Source: an uncultured Clostridia bacterium (lineage in GTDB: Bacteria; Bacillota; Clostridia; Lachnospirales; Lachnospiraceae). From it: a DNA stretch of 64,000 nucleotides. The notes under the pieces were generated by a model. It did no database searches, was not told the origin of the DNA, and was given only the letters and a program-made list of their open reading frames with translations. Where the stretch lies: positions 44,161 through 108,160 of the forward strand of contig CAMIZL010000003.1 in assembly GCA_946403295.1 (NCBI GenBank), read 5' to 3'. Shown piece after piece: positions 30,327 to 41,312 of the stretch. Numbering within the stretch: the first letter of the stretch is position 1; every line of letters starts with the position of its first letter. The translations under genes and the position numbers were made by a program.

Positions 30327-31697
30327 TCAATCCTCAAAAATGTCGTTGAGCCTCTCAACATGCGTCTTCCTGTCGGCTACGATTATCACCTTGTCGCCCT
30401 TCATGACGGAGCTGCTTCCGTTGGGGATTATGAGTTCTCCGTCATGGATGATCGAAGCGATTATGATGTTCTTTTTAAGCTTGAACAGGGGATCCGAAAA
30501 GCGCTTACCTATCCCCTTAAAACTTTCGTCCGCCGAGAACTGGAGTACCTCCGCCTTATTGTCGGCAACGGTGGCATATTTCTCGATCTCGTTCTTCTCC
30601 GATCCGATCTCGCAATTCCTTATGAACCTTATAAGCTTGTATACCGCGATCTCCGAAGATGAAAGCGTTATATCGAGATTTACCCTGTGCAGGAGCTTCA
30701 GATGTTCCGGGGTATCGACGCTTGTGATCACGGAAGGAACGTTTCTCGACCAGGCGTACATGCTCGTTACCATGTTCATCTCGTCGTTCTCCGTGAGCGA
30801 AACCACGGCATCCATCGATCCGATGTGCTCGTCTTCAAGAATGTCGGCCATTTCTCCGCTGCCGAACGAAACATTGACATCGGGATATTTCTCCATAAGT
30901 TCCCTGCAACGGTCCATGTCCGATTCTATGAGCGTTATCTTTTTCTTGTCCTTAAGAAGCATCTCGACAAGATATTCGGCAGCAACCGTTCCGCCGACTA
31001 TCATGACCTTCTTTGTTTTCTCTCTTATGATCCCGATCCCCTTGAGCACGTCAAAAAGGTTATCTCTGCAGGCCGCAAGCCCTATTATGTCGCCGGTCTC
31101 GATCTTAAACTTGCCGTCCGGAACAACGAGCTTTCCGTCGCGAAGTACGGTACAGACAAGTAGTTCCGATCCCTGACCTTTTTTGATCTCAAAGAGCGTC
31201 TTTCCGCGTATGGGCGAGTCATCGGTGATCGTGACGGAGACCATCTGCATCTGTCCGCCGAAAATACCTTCGGGCTTGACGACTCCGGGGAGTCCGATAC
31301 TGCTCGCGGCTTCTTCGGCGATATCGTATTTCGGATTGAAGACATAATCGATGCCCTGCTCCGCCTCAAGCTGCTTCCTCTCGGCCGCAAAATCGGGTTG
31401 GAAAACACGTGTACACGTTCTTAAAGTTCCTATCGACTTCGCCTGCATACAGCTGAGGATGTTAACCTCGTCGACGGGTGTGAGCGCCACAAGAACGTCC
31501 GCCGTATCGGCACCCGCCTTATAGAGCGTCTCTTTCGACGCACCGCTTCCCACTATGCCGCTGACATTATATTTGTCCGTAACGGCATCGACCACAGACT
31601 TCTGTTTTTCGACAACGGTTATGTCATAATTTTTCTCCGACAGGGCTTTGATAAGCGCGCAACCCGTTCTTCCCGAACCGATGATGATGATCTTCAT
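30327..31697 (-). CDS. trkA: Trk system K+ uptake protein TrkA-like (two RCK domains)
   Basis: MKIIIIGSGRTGCALIKALSEKNYDITVVEKQ; duplicated TrkA-N/TrkA-C halves. Confidence 0.9.
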   Translation of the reverse strand: MKIIIIGSGRTGCALIKALSEKNYDITVVEKQKSVVDAVTDKYNVSGIVGSGASKETLYKAGADTADVLVALTPVDEVNILSCMQAKSIGTLRTCTRVFQPDFAAERKQLEAEQGIDYVFNPKYDIAEEAASSIGLPGVVKPEGIFGGQMQMVSVTITDDSPIRGKTLFEIKKGQGSELLVCTVLRDGKLVVPDGKFKIETGDIIGLAACRDNLFDVLKGIGIIREKTKKVMIVGGTVAAEYLVEMLLKDKKKITLIESDMDRCRELMEKYPDVNVSFGSGEMADILEDEHIGSMDAVVSLTENDEMNMVTSMYAWSRNVPSVITSVDTPEHLKLLHRVNLDITLSSSEIAVYKLIRFIRNCEIGSEKNEIEKYATVADNKAEVLQFSADESFKGIGKRFSDPLFKLKKNIIIASIIHDGELIIPNGSSSVMKGDKVIIVADRKTHVERLNDIFED

Positions 31698-31729
31698 AAT
31701 TTTATCCTCAAATATTTATTGTTTATAAA

Positions 31730-33037
31730 TCATTGCTGTCTTTTCTTTGTCATTCTTGCGGTCTTATGCTTCTCGAGCGCAAAATACACTTTTTTTACCG
31801 TAAGTCCCTGAACGAGCACCGTAAAGAAGATAGTCACGTATGTAACGTTTATGAATATGTCGTAGACTTCCTTCGGCAGATACTCTCCCGTTCCGAACGC
31901 TAGCGCGAGCGACAATCCGCCTTTAAGGGCCGACCAGGTCATGAGTGTGACATATTCGGGTGCACTGTAATTTCCGGGGATGTTTTTTCCGGTGAGCAGA
32001 CTGCTTATCGAAACACCGAACGCTCTGGCTACGAGATTAAGGATGATCGCCGCGGGCAATATGATAAGAAAATACTTGCTGACTTCGATGTTGAGGAGCA
32101 GGAGGCCGATCATGATGAAAAGGATCGCATTCAGGAGACTTTCGACTATATCCCAGAAGTCTTTGTAGAGCTGTCTCGGATCGACGACGGCCACTCTCCT
32201 TTCCATCTTGCTCATGGCATACGAAAAATACATTCCGCAGACAACGGAGGCGATAACTCCCGAGAATCCGAGATGTTCGCATATGATATAAACGAGCGAA
32301 ACGTCAAGAAGCGATATCAGAATGTATTTGATCGGATCCTTTGTTGCTTTCATGAGCCTGAACATGATGAACGATACAACAAAAGCAACGGCGACCGCAC
32401 CGAATATCTCGCGTCCCATAAGCGCAAAGAAATTGCTGTCATCGCTGTGTACAACCAGACCTCTGACGAAGATAAACAGCGTGACACCCGTTCCGTCGTT
32501 AAAGAGTGATTCGTTTTCGATGACCGAGCAAACGTTTTTTGAAAGACCGATCTTGTTGAGGATGCCCGTTGCGGCTATGGGATCCGTAGGCGAAACGACA
32601 CATCCGAGAAGAATACACGTGATCAGATCGATCGGAAGGTTAAATATCCGACTGACAAGATAAAACAGGGCTCCGTATACGACCGATGATATCATGGTCG
32701 TGAGAAGCGCAAGAAGGCTGATGGCACGCACGTTCTGCCTGAACTTGTTCATGTTGACCTTCCCGGCTCCCGAGAAGAGCATAAAGCAAAGAACGCCGTC
32801 CATCAAATAGTTTTCAAAACCAAAATCACCGAGTCCCTCCACAAAACTGTCGAGCGACTCGATGTTTAAGATCTTACTGACAACAAGAAGTCCCGCCGAG
32901 ATCACCAGCGAAAACATGATAAGCGCGATGTCAGACTGAAGATGAAAAAACTTCTCGTTTAAAATTCCGATTACGACTATTAAAGCAAGTAATATGATCA
33001 GAAAAAGTAATATGCTCATAAGGTATTGACCTTTCAA
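31730..33037 (-). CDS. NhaP-type cation:proton antiporter
   Basis: Multi-TM; VSPTDPIAATGIL and NESLFNDGTGVTLF signatures. Confidence 0.92.
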   Translation of the reverse strand: MKGQYLMSILLFLIILLALIVVIGILNEKFFHLQSDIALIMFSLVISAGLLVVSKILNIESLDSFVEGLGDFGFENYLMDGVLCFMLFSGAGKVNMNKFRQNVRAISLLALLTTMISSVVYGALFYLVSRIFNLPIDLITCILLGCVVSPTDPIAATGILNKIGLSKNVCSVIENESLFNDGTGVTLFIFVRGLVVHSDDSNFFALMGREIFGAVAVAFVVSFIMFRLMKATKDPIKYILISLLDVSLVYIICEHLGFSGVIASVVCGMYFSYAMSKMERRVAVVDPRQLYKDFWDIVESLLNAILFIMIGLLLLNIEVSKYFLIILPAAIILNLVARAFGVSISSLLTGKNIPGNYSAPEYVTLMTWSALKGGLSLALAFGTGEYLPKEVYDIFINVTYVTIFFTVLVQGLTVKKVYFALEKHKTARMTKKRQQ

Positions 33038-33099
33038 TGTCTCTCCCCGATATTATACTGCTTTTCGGTCCAAAAGCAAAACCATCAAAACGTTTTTTA

Positions 33100-34026
33100 T
33101 CATCTTTTCAGTTTTAATGCATTTTTGTCCACCCAGCTCTTTTCTCTCGCGTTGATGTGCATCTGGTATGTAACGGGCGGATTGGAATATTCTCTCGCAA
33201 GCATCATAAGGCCCATGAACAATCCGCCGTAAACGGATCTGATACCGTACACTCTTGATTCCCCGGCCGGATTGACGACCTTAACGAACTGGAACGGCGA
33301 ATGACCGCGGGTGATATCTCCGATCTTCTCGGACATGTCGTCAAGCGCCTTTTTGACCTTGACCCTGTCAATGCCGACTTCCTTCGCTATGATATCTATT
33401 CCCGCATATTCACCCGGAGTAAGTGAATAAAGGTATGAAATGATCTTGATGTTATCCTTGTCCGAAAGCAGCTTAAAAAGCACGGCAACACGGTCCGCAT
33501 CATTTATCAGATCCTCAAATACATGTTTGTCCTCGGGACTGTTGAGAAAAAGGAAGAAATCGTTGTCCTCCCTGTGGCCCATATACGTATATATGACATC
33601 GTCAAAAACCGCCGAGGCCATTTTGGGATCGTCCGTCTTACAATAAGGAGGTGAATAAAAATTGCGGTTATTTACCCAGCTTCCTATCTGCACGGCCCAC
33701 AATATGTCCTTTATAAGCTTGGCAAATTCGTAATGGGCATTTGATCTGCCCGTCTTTTGATATTCATTTACGCAGCAATCGTAGACCTCGTTAAACACCT
33801 GCTGGTTGAAGGGAACCTCTTCTTTTCCTCTTCCGTATAAAACATCGATTGAAACACCGAAGTAGTCCGCAAGTGCCGGTAGAAGATCTCCCTCGGGATA
33901 ACTGCCGTTTTCCCACTTGGAAACAGCCTGCGCGCTCACACCAAGACAGGATGCGAGTTGTTCCTGCGTGACTTTCTTCTCTTTTCTGAGTTTCTGTAAA
34001 GTTGTAGAAAATATTCTGTTATCCAC
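33100..34026 (-). CDS. XRE-family HTH regulator with unknown C-terminal domain
   Basis: LRKEKKVTQEQLASCLGVSAQAVSKWENGSYPEGDLLPALADYFGVSIDVLYGR. Confidence 0.88.
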   Translation of the reverse strand: MDNRIFSTTLQKLRKEKKVTQEQLASCLGVSAQAVSKWENGSYPEGDLLPALADYFGVSIDVLYGRGKEEVPFNQQVFNEVYDCCVNEYQKTGRSNAHYEFAKLIKDILWAVQIGSWVNNRNFYSPPYCKTDDPKMASAVFDDVIYTYMGHREDNDFFLFLNSPEDKHVFEDLINDADRVAVLFKLLSDKDNIKIISYLYSLTPGEYAGIDIIAKEVGIDRVKVKKALDDMSEKIGDITRGHSPFQFVKVVNPAGESRVYGIRSVYGGLFMGLMMLAREYSNPPVTYQMHINAREKSWVDKNALKLKR

Positions 34027-34171
34027 CGATCTTCTCCTTTTTGCTATAATTCCCCGATTCGGGTATGTAACAGGTAAATTTCTTCATTTCGTTGATTTAT
34101 ACAAATAATACCTTGTCTAATGTTGAGAATCAATACACTTATTCTACATCTCGTTAAGATATAATAGAAAA

Positions 34172-34208
34172 GACCGAATTATTCAACAGATATTTGAATA
34201 ATTCGGTC
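34172..34208 (-). terminator. Intrinsic terminator downstream of yebC
   Basis: GACCGAATTATTCAA-cagata-TTGAATAATTCGGTC followed on minus strand by TTTTCT. Confidence 0.85.
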
Positions 34209-34240
34209 AATTTCAACCGTTTGTTTATTAGCGATTTCTA

Positions 34241-34969
34241 TCATTCATCCCAGTTGTGATAAACGTTCTGAACGTCATCATCGTCATCGAGAAGATCGAG
34301 TGTTCTGTTTATCATCTTGATATCGTTCTCATCGGTAAGTGTGACATAGGTCTGAGGGATCATTGTTACATCTGCCTCAAGCATGGGGATCTTTGCTGCC
34401 TCAAGTGCCTCGCGGACAGCTTCAAAATCAGCCGGAGCGGTGATGATCTCATAAGAATCCTCTTCGTCCGAAAAATCCTCCGCACCCGCATCAAGAGCGA
34501 GCATCATAAGCTCATCGGCATCCATCTCGCACTCTTCCTTATCGATGATGATCTGACCCTTCTCATCGAACATATAGCTTACGCAGCCCTGTGTTCCAAC
34601 ACTGCCGCCGCCCTTTGTGAACGCGTTACGAACATTTGCCGCCGTTCTGTTCTTGTTGTCCGTAAGAGCAACAACGATGATAGCCGAACCCGAAGGACCG
34701 TATCCCTCGTATGTAACCTTTTCGTAATTGACCGATCCGACATCGCCGGCTGCTTTCTTGATAGAACGCTCAATGGTATCGTTTGTCATGTTGTTGGCTT
34801 TTGCCTTGGCAACGACTGCCTTAAGTCTTGAATTGTTGTTGACATCGGGGCCGCCTTCTTTAACGGCTACAGCGATCTCACGTCCGAGCTGGGTAAATAT
34901 TCTTCCCTTTGCTGCATCGTTCTTCTCTTTCTTGTGCTTGATATTTGCAAATTTGGAATGTCCTGACAT
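34241..34969 (-). CDS. YebC/PmpR-family protein
   Basis: [32 protein letters not shown]. Confidence 0.96.
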   Translation of the reverse strand: MSGHSKFANIKHKKEKNDAAKGRIFTQLGREIAVAVKEGGPDVNNNSRLKAVVAKAKANNMTNDTIERSIKKAAGDVGSVNYEKVTYEGYGPSGSAIIVVALTDNKNRTAANVRNAFTKGGGSVGTQGCVSYMFDEKGQIIIDKEECEMDADELMMLALDAGAEDFSDEEDSYEIITAPADFEAVREALEAAKIPMLEADVTMIPQTYVTLTDENDIKMINRTLDLLDDDDDVQNVYHNWDE

Positions 34970-35072
34970 CTTTTTATCTCCTTATTGTTTTTCTCTCTTT
35001 GTTTATTGTCCGGATCGTAACTCTGCCGATCCCGTATGTCACGGGGCCGCGCTTCGGTCATTTTCCCCGTTT

Positions 35073-35537
35073 TCAGCGCGTCTCTCTGATTATATCCTTG
35101 ATCATGGCGACTATATGCGCCGTGTCGGCTCCTGTTTTGACGGCACACATGATCGTGTCGTCTCCCGCTATGCATCCGACCATTCCGGGAGGGTGCAGCT
35201 CATCGATGGCGGCTGCGACAGCCATAGCCATCCCGGCCACGGTTTTGATCACGAGTATCCTGTGAGCTGTGTCCATGGATACGAAACCGTCCGAAAGGAC
35301 TCTTTTGTATTTTCCCTGCGGGGAAGGAGGTTTCGGGGTATCCCCGAGCAATGCATATTTCTGTCCCCCGTCATGGGTTGTAACCTTGGTAAGCTTGAGC
35401 TGTCTTATATCACGGGATATGGTTGCCTGAGTCACATCAAAACCGGCCTTACGGAGAAGCTCGCCGAGTTCTTCCTGCGTCTCTATCTCATGCTTCGCGA
35501 TGAGCTCGATTATCTTCAAATGTCTTTCGTTCTTCAT
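35073..35537 (-). CDS. argR: Arginine repressor
   Basis: MKNERHLKIIELIAKHEIETQEELGELLRKAGFDVTQATISRDIRQLKL; C-terminal GCIAGDDTIM. Confidence 0.96.
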   Translation of the reverse strand: MKNERHLKIIELIAKHEIETQEELGELLRKAGFDVTQATISRDIRQLKLTKVTTHDGGQKYALLGDTPKPPSPQGKYKRVLSDGFVSMDTAHRILVIKTVAGMAMAVAAAIDELHPPGMVGCIAGDDTIMCAVKTGADTAHIVAMIKDIIRETR

Positions 35538-35550
35538 AAGTGCTCCCCCC

Positions 35551-36432
35551 TTATCTTTCCGCAGGATTTTCGCCTGATCCGAATTTTCTGTCGATAACTC
35601 CGAAAAAGCTGGTGTCTTCAAATCTTACAAGCTTTGCTGTCTTCTCGTAGCTTCCGATAACAAGCTCATCATCGGAATCCATTTCAAGAACATCCTGTCC
35701 GTCAACGGTTATGACTGCCGTCTCCGAAGCGGTACCGTCCTTGGCATTTATCATAAGGCTTATCTTGTCGTTTCCGCCTATAACGATGCTTCTCGAATTA
35801 AACGAATGAGGGCAGATGGGCGTTATGATCATAAGCTTTGCGGCAGGCGTAACGATCGGGCCTCCCGCCGACAGATTATATCCCGTCGAACCGGTGGGCG
35901 TCGAAACTATCACGCCGTCCCCGAGGAACGAAGCAGCCTGTACTCCGTTTACTTTTACGATCACAGAGATAAGTCTCGAACGACCGCTTCTCGTAACCAC
36001 TATGTCGTTAAGCGCAAGCAGTCCTTTATAAGCATTCTGCCCGGGTATGTCCGCCCTGAGCATCAGCCTGTCCTCTACTTCATAATTGCCGTCGAGGATA
36101 TATCCGAGCGCCTTTTCTATATCGTTCTTCTCTACCACGGAAAGGAAACCGAGCATTCCGAGATTGATCCCGACCACGGGGACTCCCTTCTCGCAAAGCA
36201 CTCTCGAAGTCCTTATGAGAGTTCCGTCTCCGCCGAGAACGATACAACATCTGCAGGTCGCATCGACGCGCTCGAGACCGCGCAGGATCTCCGCCGAATC
36301 GCCTTTGAAATCGATGTCTGTGATGATAACACATTCATGACCCGCATTTCTTATACGATCGGCTATTTCTGCGGTGACCTTAAGTCCCTTGTCTTTTGTA
36401 GCATTCGTAACAAGACAATACTTCTCCTTCAC
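35551..36432 (-). CDS. nadK: NAD kinase
   Basis: LGGDGTLIRTSR, GINLGMLGFL, VSTPTGSTGYNLSAGGPIV. Confidence 0.96.
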   Translation of the reverse strand: MKEKYCLVTNATKDKGLKVTAEIADRIRNAGHECVIITDIDFKGDSAEILRGLERVDATCRCCIVLGGDGTLIRTSRVLCEKGVPVVGINLGMLGFLSVVEKNDIEKALGYILDGNYEVEDRLMLRADIPGQNAYKGLLALNDIVVTRSGRSRLISVIVKVNGVQAASFLGDGVIVSTPTGSTGYNLSAGGPIVTPAAKLMIITPICPHSFNSRSIVIGGNDKISLMINAKDGTASETAVITVDGQDVLEMDSDDELVIGSYEKTAKLVRFEDTSFFGVIDRKFGSGENPAER

Positions 36433-36480
36433 GGTTCCTCCTCATAATATTTCGATAACGATCATTTCATGACAGTTTCA

Positions 36481-36609
36481 CTGTCCGCCGCATTTTCACA
36501 GCGATAGCTTCGTGACCGCTACACAGTCCGCCGTATTTTCACAGCGATAGCTTCGTGACCGCTACACTGTCCGTCGCATTTTCACAGCGATAACTTCGTG
36601 ACCGTTTTA
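36481..36609. repeat. Three tandem copies of a 43-bp intergenic repeat
   Basis: c(t/a)gtccg(c/t)cg(c/t)attttcacagcgata(g/a)cttcgtgaccg(cta) starting at 36481, 36524, 36567. Confidence 0.85.
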
Positions 36610-37437
36610 AAGCTCTGCGTGAGCCTGCTCCACTGTACTCTCTATGATCGCGGACACTTCGGGAGCGAGCGGTTCCGTCTCATCCCCCGGCACATAATCC
36701 TTAGCGACTTCGAAAAGTGCAAGATATTCGATATTGCCTTCCGGTCCGCGTATCGGTGAAAAGGACAATTCCTTAAATTCAAATCCGTTATTTAACGCAT
36801 ATGAGATAACCTGAGCTATCACTTCGATATGCGTCGATTGCTCCCTTACCACTCCTTTTTTTCCGACCTTCTCGCGTCCCGCTTCGAACTGGGGTTTTAT
36901 GAGCGTTACTATGCTCGCACCCTCCTCGCACAGAGCCCTCACGGGTGAAAGTACTTTAGTGAGCGAGATGAACGAAACGTCTATCGATACGGTCTGTATC
37001 TTCTCGGGAATATCTTCCGCAGTAACATAACGTATATTCGTCTGTTCCTTGGAGACCACTCTCGGATCGCTTCTGAGCTTCCATGCCAGCTGGTTGGTAC
37101 CCGAATCGATCGCATAGACGCGAGTCGCACCGTTTTGAAGCATACAATCCGTAAATCCGCCGGTCGATGAGCCGACATCCATGCAGACCCTGCCGTCAAG
37201 CGGAACCTGCCAAAGCTCTACGGCTTTTTCAAGTTTAAATCCGCCGCGACTGACATATTTGTTTGCTATTCCCTTAAGTTCGAGCTCACAATCGTCTTTG
37301 ACCATCGTGCCTGCTTTGTCCTCACGGACCCCGTTGACAAACACGTTACCGGCCATGATGTAAGCCTTTGCTTTTTCTCTCGAGTCCGCCAGTCTTCTTT
37401 CGACGACCAGCACGTCAAGTCGAACCTTACCGGCCAT
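36607..37437 (-). CDS. tlyA: TlyA-family rRNA methyltransferase/hemolysin
   Basis: RLDVLVVERRLADSREKAKAYIMAGNVFVNG (S4) plus DVGSSTGGFTDCMLQNGA (FtsJ-like). Confidence 0.93.
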   Translation of the reverse strand: MAGKVRLDVLVVERRLADSREKAKAYIMAGNVFVNGVREDKAGTMVKDDCELELKGIANKYVSRGGFKLEKAVELWQVPLDGRVCMDVGSSTGGFTDCMLQNGATRVYAIDSGTNQLAWKLRSDPRVVSKEQTNIRYVTAEDIPEKIQTVSIDVSFISLTKVLSPVRALCEEGASIVTLIKPQFEAGREKVGKKGVVREQSTHIEVIAQVISYALNNGFEFKELSFSPIRGPEGNIEYLALFEVAKDYVPGDETEPLAPEVSAIIESTVEQAHAEL

Positions 37438-37443
37438 ATCCGA

Positions 37444-40098
37444 TCAATCCTTTATCTGTGCCATAACAATATCTGCTGCGACTGCAACGGCTTTATCAAT
37501 ACCGGCGGGATTCTTTCCGCCTGCCTGAGCCATGTTGGGACGTCCGCCTCCGCCGCCTCCGACGAGAACGGCTGCCTCTTTGATAAGATTGCCCGCATGA
37601 GCACCTCTGGCGATAGCACCGTCCGTTGCCATTGCAAGAAGGCATGCCTTACCGTCGATCGAAGAAGCAAGGAATACGACACCTTCGCCGACCTGAGCCT
37701 TAAGCTTGTCACCAAGGTCTCTGAGGCCGTTCATATCTACGTCCCTGACACTTGTCGAAATGAGTCTGACGCCCTTGCAATCGATGATCTTATCGGACAT
37801 ATCACCGAGTTTTGCACTGTTGAGTTTAGCCTTTAATTTTTCGTTTTCAGCCATAAGCGCCTTGATCTCGTCCTGCATCGAAGCAACCTTTGCGGGAAGA
37901 GAAGCGATATCTGTCTTTGCGGCTGCAGCTGCGGCTATCAATATCTCTTCTTCTTTCTGATAATGCTCCGAAACGTGTCTTCCGGTTATGGCTTCTATTC
38001 TTCTGACACCTGCCGCAACGCCCGATTCCGAAAGGATCTTGAACGCGGCGATGTCGCCCGTATGCTTAACGTGTGTACCGCCGCAAAGCTCCTTGGAGAA
38101 GTCACCCATGGAAACAACTCTGACACTGTCACCATACTTCTCTCCGAAAAGTGCCATCGCACCGGTCTTCTTTGCTTCGTCGATGCTCATGACATCGGTT
38201 GAAACCTGAAGATCCTTTTCGATCTTGTCGTTAACGATGGCCTCAACCTGCGCGATCTGCTCTTTGGTCATTGCCTGACCGTATGAGAAATCGAAACGTG
38301 TCCTTTCGGGATCCTGGAACGATCCGGCCTGATGTGCATCGCCGCCGAGTACCTCACGGAGCGCTGCCTGAAGGAGGTGCGTAGCCGAATGGTTTCTGCA
38401 TGTCTTTGCACGGTTTTCTTTATCCACATTGAGTGATACACTGTCCGATGTCTTAAAGCTTCCCGAAACAACCTTGCCTACATGTGCTGTTCTTCCGCCG
38501 GCTACATGAACGGTTTCCGTTACAACAAATTTTGAACCGTCATGCCCAAGGATCTCGCCGATATCACCGACCTGACCACCCATTGTTCCGTAGAAGGTTG
38601 TCTTGTCTGTGATGACCGTTGCTTCACTGCCTTCCTTGATCACATCAACGAGTGCTCCGTCAGATGCGATCGCAACGATCTTTCCGTCACATCCGAGTGC
38701 ATCATAACCGAGGAATGTCGTGGTGATCGATTCGTCAAGACCGTCGAACACACTCGATGTATCTTTCTGAGAGAAGCTCTTTCCGCGTCTCGCGAGTTCC
38801 TTCTGCTCATTCATCGAAACTTCAAATTCTTTCTCGTCAACGACAAGTCCTTCCTCTCCTGCCATCTCGACAGTAAGCTCAAGCGGGAATCCGAACGTAT
38901 CGTAGAGATAGAATGCTTCCTTACCGTTTACCGTCTTCTCTCCCGACTCTTTCTTCGCCGAAAGGATCTTTGTAAGCTCTTTCATGCCGTTTTCGAGAGT
39001 ACTTTCAAAACGCTCTATCTCTTTTTTCAACTCGTCAAGCACGAACGAACGTGCCGTAACGAGGTTAGGATAGCTTTCCGCATATACTTCATCGATATAT
39101 GTCGATGCACACTTTAAAAGGTCATCTCTTGAAATGCCTACAACACGCGCATGTCTTACGGCACGACGGATAAGTCTTCTGAGAACATATCCGGGACCTG
39201 CGTTTGAAGGTGTGAGTCTTGCCTCATCACCGATAAGCATAACGGCGGTTCTGATGTGGTCTGCTATGATCCTCATCGATCTTGTGATCACTGCGTCAGC
39301 ATCATAGGTTTTACCGCTTGCCTTTTCGATATATGCGATAACGGGAGCGTGGATATCAGTCTTATAAACATCACTTGTTCCGTTAAGGAATGCGAGGTTT
39401 CTCTCAAGTCCCCAACCCGTATCGACATTCTTCTTTGCGAGAGGTGTAAGAGTGCCGTCCTGATGCTTCTCGTATTGCATGAAAACGTCATTACCTATCT
39501 CGGTATACTTACCGCAATGGCATCCGGGTCCGCAACCCGGTCCGCAATCCGGAACATCTTTTACGTAGAACATCTCGGAGTCGGGACCGCAAGGGCCGAA
39601 CTCAAGTCCCCACCAATTGTCTTCGGCGGGAAGGTAGAAAATACGGTCTTTTCTGAAACCGGAAGCGATACGGCATGCTGCGCCCTCTTCGTCACGGGGT
39701 GCGTTTTCGTCACCCGCGAATACGGTGGCAGCAAGATGATCGGCATCAAAACCGAACACTTCGGTAAGAAGCTCGAAGCTCCACTTGCAACGGTCTTCTT
39801 TAAAATAATCGCCGAGCGACCAGCTTCCCATCATCTCGAAGAATGTTCCGTGGCTTTGGTCACCGACAGACTCGATATCGTTGGTACGAACACAACCCTG
39901 GATATTGCAGAGTCTTGTTCCGAGGGGATGCTTCTTACCAAGAAGGTAAGGCATAAGAGGCTGCATGCCGGCAACGTTGAACATAACGCCGGTAGAACCG
40001 TCGGACACGAGCGAAACCGCTTTGCAGTCAACATGTCCCCTCTTTGTATAAAAATCTATCCATGCTTTTCTGAGCTCGTTTGAAGTGATCTTCTTCAT
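37444..40098 (-). CDS. alaS: Alanyl-tRNA synthetase
   Basis: TSNELRKAWIDFYTKRGH...GMQPLMPYLLG...HSATHLLQAALREVLG...CGGTHVKHTGDI. Confidence 0.97.
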   Translation of the reverse strand: MKKITSNELRKAWIDFYTKRGHVDCKAVSLVSDGSTGVMFNVAGMQPLMPYLLGKKHPLGTRLCNIQGCVRTNDIESVGDQSHGTFFEMMGSWSLGDYFKEDRCKWSFELLTEVFGFDADHLAATVFAGDENAPRDEEGAACRIASGFRKDRIFYLPAEDNWWGLEFGPCGPDSEMFYVKDVPDCGPGCGPGCHCGKYTEIGNDVFMQYEKHQDGTLTPLAKKNVDTGWGLERNLAFLNGTSDVYKTDIHAPVIAYIEKASGKTYDADAVITRSMRIIADHIRTAVMLIGDEARLTPSNAGPGYVLRRLIRRAVRHARVVGISRDDLLKCASTYIDEVYAESYPNLVTARSFVLDELKKEIERFESTLENGMKELTKILSAKKESGEKTVNGKEAFYLYDTFGFPLELTVEMAGEEGLVVDEKEFEVSMNEQKELARRGKSFSQKDTSSVFDGLDESITTTFLGYDALGCDGKIVAIASDGALVDVIKEGSEATVITDKTTFYGTMGGQVGDIGEILGHDGSKFVVTETVHVAGGRTAHVGKVVSGSFKTSDSVSLNVDKENRAKTCRNHSATHLLQAALREVLGGDAHQAGSFQDPERTRFDFSYGQAMTKEQIAQVEAIVNDKIEKDLQVSTDVMSIDEAKKTGAMALFGEKYGDSVRVVSMGDFSKELCGGTHVKHTGDIAAFKILSESGVAAGVRRIEAITGRHVSEHYQKEEEILIAAAAAAKTDIASLPAKVASMQDEIKALMAENEKLKAKLNSAKLGDMSDKIIDCKGVRLISTSVRDVDMNGLRDLGDKLKAQVGEGVVFLASSIDGKACLLAMATDGAIARGAHAGNLIKEAAVLVGGGGGGRPNMAQAGGKNPAGIDKAVAVAADIVMAQIKD

Positions 40099-40112
40099 GG
40101 TGTATCTCCTAA

Positions 40113-41312
40113 TTAATTTAATGTCTTAAGAAATGTTTCTATCCTGTCAAGGCCCTTTCTGATGGTCTCAAGCGAGGTTGCGTACGAAAGACGGATGTGT
40201 GTGGGGAATCCGAAGTCGCTGCAGGGGATCACCGCCACATCATACTCGTTGAGGAGTATATCCGCGAGGCCGAACACATCGTTTACGGCCGTTCCCTTGT
40301 GGGACATCTTAAATGTCTCGCTCACATCCACGAAAGCGTAGAACGCGCCGGTGGGCTTGATCATCGAAACATGAGGCATTGCGTCGATCCTTTCGAAGGT
40401 GTAGACGCTTCTCTTCTTGAACTCTTCCTTCATGGCAGCAACGGTGTCCTGAGGTCCCTTAAGCGCCTCAACGGCCGCTTTCTGGGCGATCGAGTTGGGG
40501 TTGCTGGTCTGGTGGGACTGAATGCTGCCCATTGCCTTGGCGATCTCCTTAGAGGAACCGGTGTAACCGATCCTCCAGCCCGTCATCGAGTAGCTCTTGG
40601 CCATACCGCTGACGGTGATCGTCCTCTTGTATATCTCATCGCTCAGGGATGCGATGCTCACGAACTCCTCGTCGGTGTAGACAAGGTTCTCGTACATCTC
40701 GTCCGCGATGCAGTAGATGTCCTTCTTAATGACCACATCGGCGAGAGCCTGAAGCTCTTCTCTCGAGTAAAGCATGCCGGTGGGGTTGTTGGGTGTGTTG
40801 AGTACAAAAGCCTTCGTCTTGGGAGTAATAGCTGCCTCAAGTTCGGCGGCGCTTATCTTGTAGCCGTTCTCCTTGCGGCACTGTACATAAACCGGAACTC
40901 CGCCCACGAGCTTGATCATCTCGGGGTATGAAAGCCAGTAAGGTGAAGGAATGATCACTTCATCACCGGGATCAACGATCGCCGAGAAAACGTTGGTAAG
41001 CGAGTGCTTTCCTCCATTGCTGATCACGATCTGGGAAGGTTCATAATTTATCTTGTTGAAGTTCTTAAACTTCTCGCATATAGCTTCTTTAAGCTCAACT
41101 ATTCCGGAAGCTGCAGTGTACTTTGTAAATCCGTCATTAATGGCCTTAACCGCGGCGTCGCAGATATTCTTCGGTGTGGGGAAATCAGGCTCTCCCGCTC
41201 CAAAACTGACAACGTCTCTTCCGGCTGCTCTAAGCTGTTTTGCCTTGTCACTGATGGCAAGTGTTGATGAGGGCTTTACCCCCGTTGCTCTTTTTGACAA
41301 TTCTAATGACAT
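40113..41312 (-). CDS. Class I pyridoxal-phosphate aspartate aminotransferase
   Basis: MSLELSKRATGVKPSSTLAISDKAKQLRAAGRDVVSFGAGEPDFPTP; GMAKSYSMTGWRIGY. Confidence 0.93.
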   Translation of the reverse strand: MSLELSKRATGVKPSSTLAISDKAKQLRAAGRDVVSFGAGEPDFPTPKNICDAAVKAINDGFTKYTAASGIVELKEAICEKFKNFNKINYEPSQIVISNGGKHSLTNVFSAIVDPGDEVIIPSPYWLSYPEMIKLVGGVPVYVQCRKENGYKISAAELEAAITPKTKAFVLNTPNNPTGMLYSREELQALADVVIKKDIYCIADEMYENLVYTDEEFVSIASLSDEIYKRTITVSGMAKSYSMTGWRIGYTGSSKEIAKAMGSIQSHQTSNPNSIAQKAAVEALKGPQDTVAAMKEEFKKRSVYTFERIDAMPHVSMIKPTGAFYAFVDVSETFKMSHKGTAVNDVFGLADILLNEYDVAVIPCSDFGFPTHIRLSYATSLETIRKGLDRIETFLKTLN

